Of a stretch of DNA of 64,000 nt, positions 1 to 8,941 are shown piece after piece. Source of the DNA: Nocardioides alkalitolerans DSM 16699. GTDB taxonomy: Bacteria > Actinomycetota > Actinomycetes > Propionibacteriales > Nocardioidaceae. A model generated the notes under the pieces. The model ran no database searches, had not been told where the DNA came from, and was given only the letters and a program-made list of their open reading frames with translations. Numbering within the stretch: the first letter of the stretch is position 1; each line of letters begins with the position of its first letter. The DNA lies in NCBI RefSeq assembly GCF_000426525.1, contig NZ_AUFN01000013.1, positions 124,001 through 188,000 of the forward strand. Direction: 5' to 3'. Position numbers and translations under genes: made by a program.

Positions 1-813
1 GACGCGGCGGCGTCCATCGCGGCCAGCCAGAAGGTCCGCGCACAGCCGGCCAGCTTCGACGACCACTTCAGCCAGGCCCGCCTCTTCTGGCTGAGCCTCA
101 CCGCCGTCGAGCAGCAGCACGTCATCAGCTCCTACACCTTCGAGCTGAGCAAGTGCTACGAGCAGACGGTCAAGGAGCGGCAGCTGCTGGCCCTGGCCAA
201 CATCGACCCCGTGCTCTGCGCCGAGGTCGCGACCGGTCTCGGCCTGCCCGCGCCGGAGCCCACCGAGACGCTCACCGACCCGACGCCCAGCCCGGCCCTC
301 TCGCAGCTCGGGCAGACCTGGCCCACGGACGGCCGCATCGTCGGCATCGTCGTCGGCACCGACACGCCGGCCGACGCGATCGAGCCCGTGCGCACCGCGA
401 TCCTCGAGGCGGGTCTGGTGCCGTTCCTCGTGGCGCCCCACGGCGGGACGGTGGCGGGCCTACCCGTCCAGCGCACCTTCGCCAACGTGCGCTCCGTCGA
501 GCTCGACGTCGTGCTCCTGGCCGACGCCCCGCCGCCGGCACCCGACGCGATCGGCGCCCGGGACGAGAAGTCCGGGGCCTCCGCCTCGACCGTCCTCGAC
601 CCGCGGGTCGTCCTCCTCCTGGAGGAGGCCTACCGGCACTCCAAGGTGATCGGCGCCTGGGGCCGGGGCGAGCAGGCGCTCGCCGCAGCCGGTCTCACCG
701 CCGGCGACACGGGCGTCGTGCTGGACGACGACGCCGTCGTCACGTGGACCACGGTGGCCGACCTGGCGCGCTCGCACCGCGTCTGGGACCGGTTCCCGGC
801 CCGGGTCGGCTGA
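1..813 (+). CDS. katE: Large-subunit (clade II) catalase, C-terminal part
   Basis: The reading frame is open from the window edge and ends in TGA, giving 270 residues of the C-terminus; the heme core lies outside the window. The first 65 or so residues (LFWLSLTAVEQQHV, SSYTFELSKC) match the end of the catalase core. After a linker, residues from about 105 onward (GRIVGIVVGTDTPADAI, then FLVAPHGGTV) form the flavodoxin/amidotransferase-like domain found only in large-subunit HPII-type catalases. These cytoplasmic enzymes break hydrogen peroxide into water and oxygen and are usually stationary-phase or stress induced. The next gene follows after 6 bases, so the two are probably cotranscribed. 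Family assignment is secure; the symbol katE is by analogy. Confidence 0.9.
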   Translation, partial: DAAASIAASQKVRAQPASFDDHFSQARLFWLSLTAVEQQHVISSYTFELSKCYEQTVKERQLLALANIDPVLCAEVATGLGLPAPEPTETLTDPTPSPALSQLGQTWPTDGRIVGIVVGTDTPADAIEPVRTAILEAGLVPFLVAPHGGTVAGLPVQRTFANVRSVELDVVLLADAPPPAPDAIGARDEKSGASASTVLDPRVVLLLEEAYRHSKVIGAWGRGEQALAAAGLTAGDTGVVLDDDAVVTWTTVADLARSHRVWDRFPARVG

Positions 814-819
814 CCCGGG

Positions 820-2337
820 ATGCTCACCTCGCTCTGGGAGGGCCGGCGGGCGCCGGCTGCCGAGCTCCCCTCCCCCCTCGTCCCCGCCGCCACGGCGCAC
901 CACCAGGTCGTCGTGGTCGGCGGGGGTCTCACGGGCCTCACCACGGCCCTCCTCCTGGCCCGTGCGGGGCGCTCCGTCATGGTCGTCGAGGCCCGCCACC
1001 TGGGCGCGGGCACGACCGGTCGCAGCACGGCGAAGGTGAGCCTGCTGCAGGGCACCCAGCTGTCCCGGATCCGCCGGACGCACGGCACCTCCACCCTGCG
1101 GTCCTACGTCGACGCGAACCGTGACGCGCAGGAGTGGATCGCCGCCTTCGCCGAGGAGGCGGGCATCGTCGTGGAGCGTCGCGCCGCGACCACCTACGCG
1201 AACGAGGCGTCCGGCACCCGTCTCGTACGGCGCGAGCTCGCCGCCGCCCGCGCCGCCGGCCTCCCGGCCACGTGGGTCGACGACGTCGGACTGCCGTTCC
1301 CGACCGCCGGCGCCGTGCGCCTCGACGACCAGCTGCAGCTCGACCCGCTGGCGCTCGTCGAGGAGCTCGCGGAGGCCTGCCGGGTCCTGGGCGTCGTCGT
1401 CGTGGAGGGCTGGCACGTGCGTCGTGTGCACGGACACGACCCCGTGCGTCTCGACGTCTCGCCGGACGGGGCGGACGACGCCCGCCACCGCGCGGAGCTC
1501 ACGGCCGACCGGGTCGTGCTCGCGACCAACACCCCCGTCCTCGACCGCGGCGGGTTCTTCGCCCGCCTCTCCGCGCAGCGGTCCTACAGCATCGCGTTCC
1601 ACACCCCCGGCCCCGTCGTCGACGGGATGCACCTCTCTGCGGACGCCCCCTCCCGGTCGCTGCGCGACGCCCCCGCCGAGGACGGCGGCCGGGTCCTGCT
1701 CGTCGGCGGCGAGGGCCACGCGACGGGACGGTCACGGCCGACGAGCGAGCACCTCGACACGCTGCGCGCCTGGACCGCCGACCACTTCCCGGAGGCCCGT
1801 GAGACCCATGCGTGGTCGGCGCAGGACTACTCGCCCCACCACGCGTTGCCGTACGCGGGAGCGCTCGTGCCCGGACGCGACGACCTGCTCGTCGCGGGCG
1901 GGTTCTCGAAGTGGGGCATGACCGGTGGCGTCGCAGCGGCCCTCAGCATCGCCGGCACGCTGGCGGGCACCGCGCCGCGCTGGTCGACGGCGATGCGGTC
2001 GTGGGGTCCGCGGGAGCTGGCCGGGCTGCCGAAGGCCGCCCTGCTCAACACCGAGGTCGCGGTCGCGCTCGGCAGCGGCTGGGTCCGCCCGCTGCTGCCG
2101 GGTCGCTGCTCCGAGCCCGAGGCCACGGTCGCGTACGACGGCACCCGCCCGCCGAGCGCCTCCTGCGGCGTCGGCGGGGTCGAGCAGCGGGTGTCGGCCG
2201 TGTGCAGCCACCTCGGTGGGGTCGTGGCGTGGAACGACGCCGAGCGCAGCTGGGACTGCCCGCTGCACGGGTCGCGCTTCCGGCCTGACGGCGAGGTCCT
2301 CGACGGGCCCGCCACCCGGCCGCTCGCTCCGCGGTAG
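820..2337 (+). CDS. FAD-dependent oxidoreductase with C-terminal Rieske [2Fe-2S] domain
   Basis: This 505-residue protein has an N-terminal dinucleotide-binding motif (VVVVGGGLTGLTTALLLA, about residues 29-46) and the DAO-type FAD fold. A C-terminal Rieske domain carries C462, H464, C480 and H483 in the patterns CSH and CPLHGSRF, so the cluster ligands are intact. The domain order is that of the YhfW-like FAD/Rieske oxidoreductases, whose substrates are poorly known. There is no signal peptide, so it should be cytoplasmic. It starts 6 bases after the catalase stop, which points to cotranscription and a redox or stress role. The amine or aldehyde substrate cannot be read from the sequence. Confidence 0.9.
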   Translation: MLTSLWEGRRAPAAELPSPLVPAATAHHQVVVVGGGLTGLTTALLLARAGRSVMVVEARHLGAGTTGRSTAKVSLLQGTQLSRIRRTHGTSTLRSYVDANRDAQEWIAAFAEEAGIVVERRAATTYANEASGTRLVRRELAAARAAGLPATWVDDVGLPFPTAGAVRLDDQLQLDPLALVEELAEACRVLGVVVVEGWHVRRVHGHDPVRLDVSPDGADDARHRAELTADRVVLATNTPVLDRGGFFARLSAQRSYSIAFHTPGPVVDGMHLSADAPSRSLRDAPAEDGGRVLLVGGEGHATGRSRPTSEHLDTLRAWTADHFPEARETHAWSAQDYSPHHALPYAGALVPGRDDLLVAGGFSKWGMTGGVAAALSIAGTLAGTAPRWSTAMRSWGPRELAGLPKAALLNTEVAVALGSGWVRPLLPGRCSEPEATVAYDGTRPPSASCGVGGVEQRVSAVCSHLGGVVAWNDAERSWDCPLHGSRFRPDGEVLDGPATRPLAPR

Positions 2338-2345
2338 GAGCGGGC

Positions 2346-2382
2346 ACCGCGGGTCTCGAGCGAGCGGCTCAGGACCCGCGGT
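2346..2382. terminator. Hairpin between convergent genes
   Basis: Perfect 10-base arms ACCGCGGGTC (2346-2355) and GACCCGCGGT (2373-2382) enclose a second short stem GAGC/GCTC. It lies between the stop of the FAD-Rieske gene and the end of the GAF-ANTAR gene, overlapping the last 14 bases of the latter. It could terminate transcription from both sides. No T-run follows in either direction, which is usual in such GC-rich genomes. Confidence 0.6.
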
Positions 2383-3097
2383 AGGCGGCGCCGAGCGCCT
2401 CGGCGAGGGCGGTCGTCGAGATGCCGGCCTGCAGCGCTCCCCGCCGCAGCCGCTCCTCGGCCTCCCCGATGCTGCAGGAGAACGCGGTGGCGAGCAGCCC
2501 GGCCGCCACGCCGAGGACCGTCTCCTCCCGGAGGTGGGCCGGCGCGGCCCGTGCCTGTTCGAGGCTGTCGAAGGCGAGGTCCGCGTTCGTGACCGCCCCC
2601 GCGGCCCACGCCCCGAGCGCCTGCGCCAGGGCGTCGACGTGGCCGTGGAACGTGGCCGGCTCCGCACCGTACAGGTTGATGCTGCCCACCACCCGGCCGT
2701 CCTCGGTCAGGGGGAGCGAGAGCGAGGAGGCGACCCCGCGGGACCCGGCAGTGGCCGCCAGCACCCGCCACCGCTCCTCGGAGAGCAGGTCGTCCTCGTC
2801 GGGCACGGCGCCGGCTCCCGAGGCCTCGGCGGGCTCGCCGTCGACGTGCTCCGCCTCCGCGGGCCCACCGGTGATCTCCTCGGTGGCGACCAGCGTGAAC
2901 GTGACGCCGTGCCTCGGCGCGGAGACGCTCATCCCGATGCAGCCGGGGGCGATCTGCTGCACCCGTGCGCCCTGGGCCTGCAGGTCGACGAGCAGGTCGG
3001 AGTCGGTCGAGAACGGGCCGTACTCCTCGATCGCCTCCACGGTCTCGTGGATCGGCAGGAGGCGGTGGGAGGGGGTCGGTCCGTGCTCGGTCGTCAC
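2369..3097 (-). CDS. GAF and ANTAR domain regulator
   Basis: This 242-residue protein starts at GTG. Residues about 20-160 look like a GAF sensor (DLLVDLQAQGARVQQ near the start, then GVASSLSLPL and GRVVGSINLYG typical of GAF strands). The C-terminal 60 residues (LGVAAGLLATAFSCSIGEAE, then an LRRGALQAG-type helix) match an ANTAR RNA-binding module, which acts by transcription antitermination at two-hairpin targets. Such proteins are common in actinobacteria and are often linked to stress or envelope genes. It is transcribed toward the catalase/Rieske pair. A GGGTAC hexamer lies 8 bases upstream of the start and could be a SigB/SigF-type -10 box. Ligand and RNA targets are unknown. Confidence 0.8.
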   Translation of the reverse strand: MTTEHGPTPSHRLLPIHETVEAIEEYGPFSTDSDLLVDLQAQGARVQQIAPGCIGMSVSAPRHGVTFTLVATEEITGGPAEAEHVDGEPAEASGAGAVPDEDDLLSEERWRVLAATAGSRGVASSLSLPLTEDGRVVGSINLYGAEPATFHGHVDALAQALGAWAAGAVTNADLAFDSLEQARAAPAHLREETVLGVAAGLLATAFSCSIGEAEERLRRGALQAGISTTALAEALGAAYRGS

Positions 3098-3137
3098 GCT
3101 TCCCGGTACCCGTGCCGGAGGCTCCCGAGCACGCCCG

Positions 3138-3968
3138 TCAGGCCCGGCGCCAGCGCCCGTCGGCGTCCCGGACGGCGAGCCCCCGGCGCTCGAACTCCTC
3201 GAGCCAGCCGAGCATCGGCCACTCCCCCCAGTAGCCGTGGAAGACGCCGGCGTTGCGCAGGATCGCGTCGAGGTGCTCGACAGGGGGGCGGCTCACCGGG
3301 TGGTGCTGGTGGTAGGCGCGGGCGCTGCCGACCCACCCGAAGTCGAGGCCGGCGCGATCGGCGCGACGGGCGAAGTCGGTGTCCTCCGCGCCGTACCCGA
3401 CGTAGTCCTCGCAGAAGCCGCCGGAGCGCTCCCACGCCTCGCGCGAGAGCGCGAACGACAGCGACCAGAACAGGCGCGGGTCGGCTCCGTCCTCCTCGAC
3501 GCCGGGGGCCGGCGCGGGACGGGCGGGGTGGGGGTCGTCGAGCAGCTCGAGGTCGCCGAGCGGGTAGCCGCCGGCGGGCCGGGGGTCGAGGTAGGTGACC
3601 GGGCCGGACCAGATCGTGCCCGGACGGCGGGCGACCACGTCGGCGTACGCCGCCACGAGCCGTCGCCCGGCCAGGCAGTCGGCGTCGAGACCGACCACGA
3701 CCTCGGCACCGGCGTCGAAGGCGGTGCCGATGGCGAGGTTGCGGGCGGCGGCGAGCGGCAGCCCGGCCGCGGCGGAGGCGGCGACGGGGACCACGCGTCG
3801 ACGGAGGCCCCCCGTGGTGGCCTCGACGAGGCTCGGGTCGTCCATCGACGCCAGCACGTAGTCGTCGGGCCGGCGGGTGCCGTGGCAGACCGAGAGGTGC
3901 TGGGCGGCGAGGTGCTCGTGGCGGCCGCGGGCGAGGGTGACGACGGCGGTGGCGGCGGCGGTGCTCAC
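3138..3968 (-). CDS. Family 2 glycosyltransferase with galactosyltransferase-type C-terminal region
   Basis: The 276-residue protein starts at GTG, whose G-T-G-A overlaps the stop of the upstream gene, so translation is coupled. The GT-A signs are VVGLDADCLAG (metal-binding DxD) around residue 90 and the acceptor-side motif [18 protein letters not shown] with a preceding GGFCEDYVG, as in the C-terminal domain of galactosyltransferases. It has no membrane segment or signal peptide, so it acts in the cytoplasm on activated sugars. It is the last gene of a three-gene glycosyltransferase operon (3138-6048). Donor and acceptor are unknown; a small glycoconjugate or envelope glycan is likely. Confidence 0.85.
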   Translation of the reverse strand: MSTAAATAVVTLARGRHEHLAAQHLSVCHGTRRPDDYVLASMDDPSLVEATTGGLRRRVVPVAASAAAGLPLAAARNLAIGTAFDAGAEVVVGLDADCLAGRRLVAAYADVVARRPGTIWSGPVTYLDPRPAGGYPLGDLELLDDPHPARPAPAPGVEEDGADPRLFWSLSFALSREAWERSGGFCEDYVGYGAEDTDFARRADRAGLDFGWVGSARAYHQHHPVSRPPVEHLDAILRNAGVFHGYWGEWPMLGWLEEFERRGLAVRDADGRWRRA

Positions 3969-4978
3969 GCGGAGCCGCCCGCGGCGACGTCGCGGACCAC
4001 GCCGACGAAGCGGTCGACGGCGCCACCGTCGCACCAGTCCCGCCACCGCGAGCCGTCGAGGGCCGCGGCGCGCGCGAGCAGGTCGGGCCAGCCGGTCGTG
4101 GGCAGGGTGGGCTCGACCATCACGGGCCAGCCGCCGGCGGCGAGCGCCGCGGCCGTGACGTGCTGCTCGTCGTGCGGTCGCAGCTGCGGTACGACGACCG
4201 CGGGCCGCCGGGCGGCGGCGACCTCGGCGACGGCGTTCTGGCCCGTGTGGGTGACGACGACGTCGGCGTCGAGGAGCAGGGGGAACGGGTCGTCGCGCCA
4301 CTCCCCCGTCGTGCCGCCGATGACGGTCCAGTCCCAGTCCGGGGTGGCCGCCCGGGCCGCGTCGACGTGGGCGGGGTCGAGGTCGTCGCCCCCGGCGCCC
4401 ATCATGAGGACGACGCGCCGACGTCCGTCGGCGGCGGTCGCCGACGAGGGTGCGGCGTCGCTGACGGCGTACCGCGACAGCCCGCCCACGGGCCGCACCC
4501 GGGCCCGCACGTCGGCGGGCAGGCCGGGCAGCAGGGCGTCGGTCGCGCCGTCGGGCCAGAAGCCGACGAGGGTGTGGGCGAGACCGAGCCCGAGGAGGTG
4601 GGCCGGGTCGTCGCGCCGACCCGGGCCGACGACGGTGACGACGGGGACGCCGTGGAGGCGGACCAGGGTGGCGACCTCGACCGAGACGTCGACGACGACG
4701 GCGTCGGGCTCCAGGTGGCGGATCCACGAGCTGATCTCCGCCATCCGTCCGAGCAGGCCCGGGTCACGCTCGGGCACCCAGTGGAACCGGCCCCCGGCGG
4801 TGACGTCGCGCGGCAGCTCGGCCTCGTCGTCCCGGGGCAGCTGCACCCACGGACCCGGCCAGTCGGCGGGCCGCGGCAGGGACGACAGGCCCGTCACGCA
4901 GTCGGGCCAGCGCCGGGCGAACGCAGCCGCTCGGTGGCAGTGCCCGTGACCGACGTGGTGGACGTAGTAGCCGATCAC
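3965..4978 (-). CDS. MurG/GT28-like glycosyltransferase
   Basis: This 337-residue protein begins VIGYYVHHVGHGH and has a GT-B layout. The C-terminal half contains LMMGAGGDD and THTGQNAVAEVAAARRP, resembling the UDP-sugar site of GT28 (MurG-like) enzymes, followed by VPQLRPHDEQHVTAAAL. The GTG start overlaps the upstream stop by four bases and the stop overlaps the next start by four bases, so it is the middle gene of a coupled operon. No membrane helix is seen. The glycan made is unknown. The start was chosen over longer upstream readings because of the overlap and because the Rossmann start VIGYYV follows directly. Confidence 0.85.
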   Translation of the reverse strand: MIGYYVHHVGHGHCHRAAAFARRWPDCVTGLSSLPRPADWPGPWVQLPRDDEAELPRDVTAGGRFHWVPERDPGLLGRMAEISSWIRHLEPDAVVVDVSVEVATLVRLHGVPVVTVVGPGRRDDPAHLLGLGLAHTLVGFWPDGATDALLPGLPADVRARVRPVGGLSRYAVSDAAPSSATAADGRRRVVLMMGAGGDDLDPAHVDAARAATPDWDWTVIGGTTGEWRDDPFPLLLDADVVVTHTGQNAVAEVAAARRPAVVVPQLRPHDEQHVTAAALAAGGWPVMVEPTLPTTGWPDLLARAAALDGSRWRDWCDGGAVDRFVGVVRDVAAGGSA

Positions 4979-6048
4979 GCGGCCACCGACCCGGTTATCT
5001 CGACGAAGAGCGCCTCGTACTCGTCGAGCATCCGGTCGATCGAGCACGTGCGGACGGCGTGCGCCCGCACGAGGGACCGGTCGATGCCGGCGGCGGCGCG
5101 CACGGCACGGGCCAGGTCGGGCACGGAGCCGGGGGTGGCCAGCACGCCGGCGGGACCGACGACCTCGGGCAGCGCACCGCGGGCGAAGGCCGCGACCGGG
5201 GTGCCGCACGCCATCGCCTCGGCGGCGACGAGACCGTACGGCTCGTCCCACTCGGGGGTCACCAGGGCCACGGAGGCGGACCCGACCAGTGCGGCGAGGT
5301 CCTCGGCGCCGAGGTGACCGGCGTACGTCACGCCGTCGCCCAGGCGCGGCCAGATCTCCCGCTCGACGTACGCGAGGTCGGAGACGGGCCCGGCCAGCAC
5401 GAGCGGCACGCCCGCCGCCCGGCAGGCGTCGATCGCCAGGTGCGGGGCCTTCTCGGGCACGACGCGTCCGCTCCAGACCGCGGGACCACCGCCGGGGCCG
5501 CGGCGCCAGGCGTCGAGGTCGACGCCGTTGAGGATCGTCCGGCTCGGCGTCACGTGGGCCCACGCCTCGCTGGTGTGCCGGCTGACGGCCACGAAGCGGC
5601 CAGGATCGGTGGCGAGCGCGACCGCGGACTCGAGCCAGGGCACGGGCGGGGTGTGCAGCGTGGTCACGACCGGCACCGAGATCGCGGGCGCCATCGCGAC
5701 GGGCAGGTGGTGGAGGCTGTTGTTGTGCACCACGTCGAAGCGCTCGCCGCCGGTACGGGCGAGGTCGAGCATCAGCGCGAGGTAGGCGTGGTGCTCGCTC
5801 ATCCAGCGACGCGTCGGGGCGTTCGGGTCGGTCCAGGCGCCGTCGCTGACGGTGAGGTCGGCGACGGGCAGCTCCCGGACGCCGAGGGCCGGGTCGGAGC
5901 CGGGCGCCGCGAAGAGCGTCACCTCGTGACCGCGGGCGGACAGCCCGCGGACGAGGGCGTGGGTCATCGACTCCATCCCACCGGCGAAGGGCTGGACCAC
6001 CGGGAACGTGCTGCTCGCGATGACGCAGACGCGCAGGGACCTGCTCAA
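4975..6048 (-). CDS. Family 4 glycosyltransferase (GT-B)
   Basis: The 357-residue protein has the N-terminal GT4 pattern CVIASSTFPVVQPFAGGMES followed by LVRGLSARGHEVTLFA. The C-terminal Rossmann half includes VWSGRVVPEKAPHLAI and the nucleotide-sugar motif TPEWDEPYGLVAAEAMACGT with the conserved glutamates. The best start is TTG at 6048, because no ATG or GTG lies near the first strand. It is the first gene of the operon with the two transferases downstream. A GGGTACCC palindrome at 6117-6124, about 70 bases upstream, could be part of its promoter. It is related to mannosyl- and glucosyltransferases, but specificity cannot be assigned. Confidence 0.88.
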   Translation of the reverse strand: MSRSLRVCVIASSTFPVVQPFAGGMESMTHALVRGLSARGHEVTLFAAPGSDPALGVRELPVADLTVSDGAWTDPNAPTRRWMSEHHAYLALMLDLARTGGERFDVVHNNSLHHLPVAMAPAISVPVVTTLHTPPVPWLESAVALATDPGRFVAVSRHTSEAWAHVTPSRTILNGVDLDAWRRGPGGGPAVWSGRVVPEKAPHLAIDACRAAGVPLVLAGPVSDLAYVEREIWPRLGDGVTYAGHLGAEDLAALVGSASVALVTPEWDEPYGLVAAEAMACGTPVAAFARGALPEVVGPAGVLATPGSVPDLARAVRAAAGIDRSLVRAHAVRTCSIDRMLDEYEALFVEITGSVAA

Positions 6049-6166
6049 CGACGCCGTCCGTGGATCACCGTCGGCGAGGGGGGTGTGGTGGGGATGGGGA
6101 TCGCGGGCACGCGCACGGGTACCCGGTGACGGCCGAGTCGATGCGACGCCGGCAGGGGGACCTCGC

Positions 6167-7057
6167 TCACGCCGTCGCGGAGCCGGTGCGCTCGTGGAGG
6201 TCGCGCAGGATGCGGTCGAGCTGGCGCGACACCTGGGTCTGGCTCATGCCCAGCCGCTGACCGATCTCCCGCTGCGAGAGCTCCTCGAAGAACCGCAGGT
6301 GCAGGACGGCCCGGTCGACGTCGGGGAGCGTGCGCACCAGCGGGCCGAGCACGGCACGTGCCTCGGCCGCGTCGAGGTCGGCGGCCGCCTGGCCGCCGGC
6401 GAGGTGGTCGGCGCCGGCGCCGGGCAGGTCGAGCGTCATGGGCTGGAAGCAGCCGCTTGCCTGCAGCGCCTCGCGCACCTCGGCCGCCGGGACGCCGAGC
6501 GCACGGCCGATCTCGTCGGCCGACGGCTCGCCCCCGGAGTGGGCGGCCAGCGAGTCACGGGTCTGCACGACGCGGGACTGCAGCTCCTGCACCGCCCGCG
6601 GCGGGCGCACCATCCAGCCACGGTCGCGGAAGTGGCGCTGGACCGTCCCGCGGATGGTGGGCACGGCGTAGGTGAGGAAGTCGTCGCTGCGGTGGGCGTC
6701 GAACCGTCGGATCGCCTGGAGGAGCGCGACGGCGGCGACCTGCTCGAGGTCCTCGACGGGCACGCCGCGGTGGGCGTAGCGGTGCGCGACCGCCTCGGCG
6801 ACCCGCAGGTTGACCCGCACGAGGCGGTCCTCGATCTGCACGAGCTCGCGGGCGTCGGGCATCCCGTCCAGGGGCGTGCCGACGTCACGGAGCTCGAACA
6901 GGTCGGCCGTCATCGTCCGGCGCTGCTCGCGGGTGGCTCCCCGACCGGACGGGTCGGTGGAGAGGACGACGTCGACGGTGTCGAGCACGTCGGCGACATG
7001 GTGGGTGGGAGTCGTAACGGTGTCCTCCGTCGAAGCGGGATGAGGGTTCAGGGTCAC
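6167..7057 (-). CDS. SigB/SigF-family RNA polymerase sigma factor
   Basis: The 296-residue protein shows region 2 (IEDRLVRVNLRVAEAVAHRY through FLTYAVPTIRG and VQRHFRDRGW), region 3 and region 4 (VLHLRFFEELSQREIGQRLG, then SQTQVSRQLDRIL). This is the SigB/SigF/SigG group 3 pattern. It directs RNA polymerase to stress promoters, usually under anti-sigma control, but no anti-sigma gene lies next to it. The GTG at 7057 was chosen because GGAGG sits 8 bases upstream; a longer reading to 7198 has no such site. The catalase, ANTAR and alcohol dehydrogenase genes around it fit a general stress regulon, and GGGTAC hexamers occur near several of them. Confidence 0.9.
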   Translation of the reverse strand: MTLNPHPASTEDTVTTPTHHVADVLDTVDVVLSTDPSGRGATREQRRTMTADLFELRDVGTPLDGMPDARELVQIEDRLVRVNLRVAEAVAHRYAHRGVPVEDLEQVAAVALLQAIRRFDAHRSDDFLTYAVPTIRGTVQRHFRDRGWMVRPPRAVQELQSRVVQTRDSLAAHSGGEPSADEIGRALGVPAAEVREALQASGCFQPMTLDLPGAGADHLAGGQAAADLDAAEARAVLGPLVRTLPDVDRAVLHLRFFEELSQREIGQRLGMSQTQVSRQLDRILRDLHERTGSATA

Positions 7058-7280
7058 GGGACCGACCTCCGAGGGCGTCGAGCACGGGACGGGGCCGAGG
7101 TCGTCGGCCGACTTGGACGGGGAGCGGCCGAAGCCGCCCCCGCTTTTCGAACGTAGCCCTGCTCGGGGGCCCCGGCTACAGCTGCGAAGCACTGCCACCC
7201 CTGCGGGGGAGGCCAGTCCCCCCGAGGGGTGACGGCCCCGTGGCGGCCCCGTGACGGCGGTCTCCGGCGCAGGATCCGGG

Positions 7281-7601
7281 CTAGCCGGACCACCCGTCGC
7301 CGCGCTCCAGCTCGCACCAGGCGCGGGGGTCCCGCACGGCGGCCGGGTCGTCGGTGGCGACCAGGCCGACGGCCTCGGTCGGCCCGCTCGGGGGCGCCAG
7401 CACCATCGCGTCGTGGGGCACGTCGTGCGCCGCGTCGTGCTCCTCGCGGCAGCCGCGCAGCACCGTCAGGATCGTGCCGTCCACCGGGTCGCCCCACTCC
7501 GCGCACCACAGGTCCAGCAGCGCCTCGAGCGCGTCGGACATCTGCGCGTCACCCGGCGGCCGGGCGACGAGGGCGCTGAGGATCACGACGCGGATGGGCA
7601 C
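7281..7601 (-). CDS. Small hypothetical protein
   Basis: I do not recognise this 106-residue protein. It is acidic and rich in Asp, Glu and Trp, with no membrane segment. The GTG at 7601 follows GAGGAAG almost directly, and a GGGTAC hexamer lies upstream at 7632-7637 (reading the minus strand), which would leave a leader of about 20 bases. An alternative ATG at 7541 would give 86 residues (MSDALEALLDLWCAEWGDP). It lies between the sigma factor and the divergent alcohol dehydrogenase. The frame is open with normal codon bias, but function is unknown. Confidence 0.5.
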   Translation of the reverse strand: MPIRVVILSALVARPPGDAQMSDALEALLDLWCAEWGDPVDGTILTVLRGCREEHDAAHDVPHDAMVLAPPSGPTEAVGLVATDDPAAVRDPRAWCELERGDGWSG

Positions 7602-7731
7602 CTTCCTCGGTCGATCAGATGACGCCGGGAGGTACCCGCCGACCGCGCGTCCGACCCGGACCCGTCCGCCCCTCGATCTCGTCCGACCTGGGTACCGGCG
7701 CGCTCCACACCCCCTGATCGAGGAGCTCCAC

Positions 7732-8913
7732 ATGAAGGCAGTGACCTGGCACGGCATCAAGGACATGCGCGTCACCGAGGTGCCCGACCCCGTCATCGAG
7801 GCCCCGGACGACGTGATCGTCCGCGTGACCTCGACCGGCCTCTGCGGGTCGGACCTCCACCTCTACGAGGCCCTCGGCCCCTTCATGACGCAGGGCGACG
7901 TCGTGGGCCACGAGCCGATGGGCGTCGTGGAGCAGGTGGGCCCGGCGGTCTCGAGCCTCGTGGTCGGCGACCGCGTCGTGGTGCCGTTCAACGTCAGCTG
8001 CGGCACGTGCTGGACCTGCAGCCGCGGCCTGCACAGCCAGTGCGAGACCACCCAGAACCGTGACCAGGGCACGGGCGCGAGCCTCTTCGGCTACAGCAGC
8101 CTCTACGGCAGCGTGCCCGGCGGCCAGGCCGAGCTGCCGCGCGTGCCGTTCGGCGACACCCTGCCGATCAAGGTGCCGAAGGAGGGTCCCGACGACCGGT
8201 TCCTCTTCCTCAGCGACGTGCTGCCGACGGCGTGGCAGGCCGTCGAGTACGCCGACGTGCCCGAGGGCGGCACGCTGCTGGTGCTCGGCGCCGGCCCCAT
8301 CGGCGACATGGCCGCCCGCATCGCGATGCACCGCGGCATCCGCGTCGTGGTCGCCGACCGCGTCCCGGAGCGGCTCGCCCGTGTCAGCGCCCGCGGCGCC
8401 GAGACCATCGACATCGACACCTCCCCCGATGTCGCCGACCAGACCCGCGACCGCACCGACGGCCGCGGCGCGGACTCCGTCATCGACGCGGTCGGCATGG
8501 AGGCCCACGGCTCGGGGGCGGCCTCCGCGGCCCAGAAGCTGGTCGGCCTGCTGCCCGACGCCGTCGCCAAGCCGCTGATGAAGTCCGCGGGCGTCGACCG
8601 ACTGGCCGCGCTCTACTCGGCGTTCGAGTCCGTGCGCCGCGGCGGCACGGTCTCCATCTCCGGCGTGTACGGCGGCGCGAAGGACCCGCTGCCGCTGATG
8701 CAGATGTTCGACAAGCAGCTGCAGGTGCGGATGGGCCAGGCGAACGTGCGCCGCTGGAGCGACGACATCCTGCCGCTGCTCACCGGCGCCGACGACCCGC
8801 TGGGCGTCGACGACTTCGCCACGCACCACCTGCCGCTCGAGGCCGCACCCGACGCCTACGCCTCGTTCCGCGCCAAGGACGACGGCATGGTCAAGGTCGT
8901 CTTCCGGCCGTGA
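7732..8913 (+). CDS. Zinc-dependent alcohol dehydrogenase (MDR superfamily)
   Basis: The 393-residue protein has the catalytic zinc pattern GLCGSDLHLYE and GDVVGHEPMGVVE near residues 37-67. The structural zinc cysteines are in the CGTCWTCSRGLHSQC stretch, about residues 89-103. The NAD(P)-binding motif is LVLGAGPIGDMAARIA. The sequence resembles the glutathione-independent formaldehyde dehydrogenase-like group of MDR enzymes, which oxidise alcohols or aldehyde hydrates using NAD. AGGAG sits 7 bases before the ATG. Such genes often accompany catalases in actinobacteria, and a GGGTAC hexamer at 7690-7695 could make it SigF-type dependent. The natural substrate is uncertain. Confidence 0.9.
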   Translation: MKAVTWHGIKDMRVTEVPDPVIEAPDDVIVRVTSTGLCGSDLHLYEALGPFMTQGDVVGHEPMGVVEQVGPAVSSLVVGDRVVVPFNVSCGTCWTCSRGLHSQCETTQNRDQGTGASLFGYSSLYGSVPGGQAELPRVPFGDTLPIKVPKEGPDDRFLFLSDVLPTAWQAVEYADVPEGGTLLVLGAGPIGDMAARIAMHRGIRVVVADRVPERLARVSARGAETIDIDTSPDVADQTRDRTDGRGADSVIDAVGMEAHGSGAASAAQKLVGLLPDAVAKPLMKSAGVDRLAALYSAFESVRRGGTVSISGVYGGAKDPLPLMQMFDKQLQVRMGQANVRRWSDDILPLLTGADDPLGVDDFATHHLPLEAAPDAYASFRAKDDGMVKVVFRP

Positions 8914-8941
8914 TCCGGCCCGCCACGGGGTACCGGGCGGC

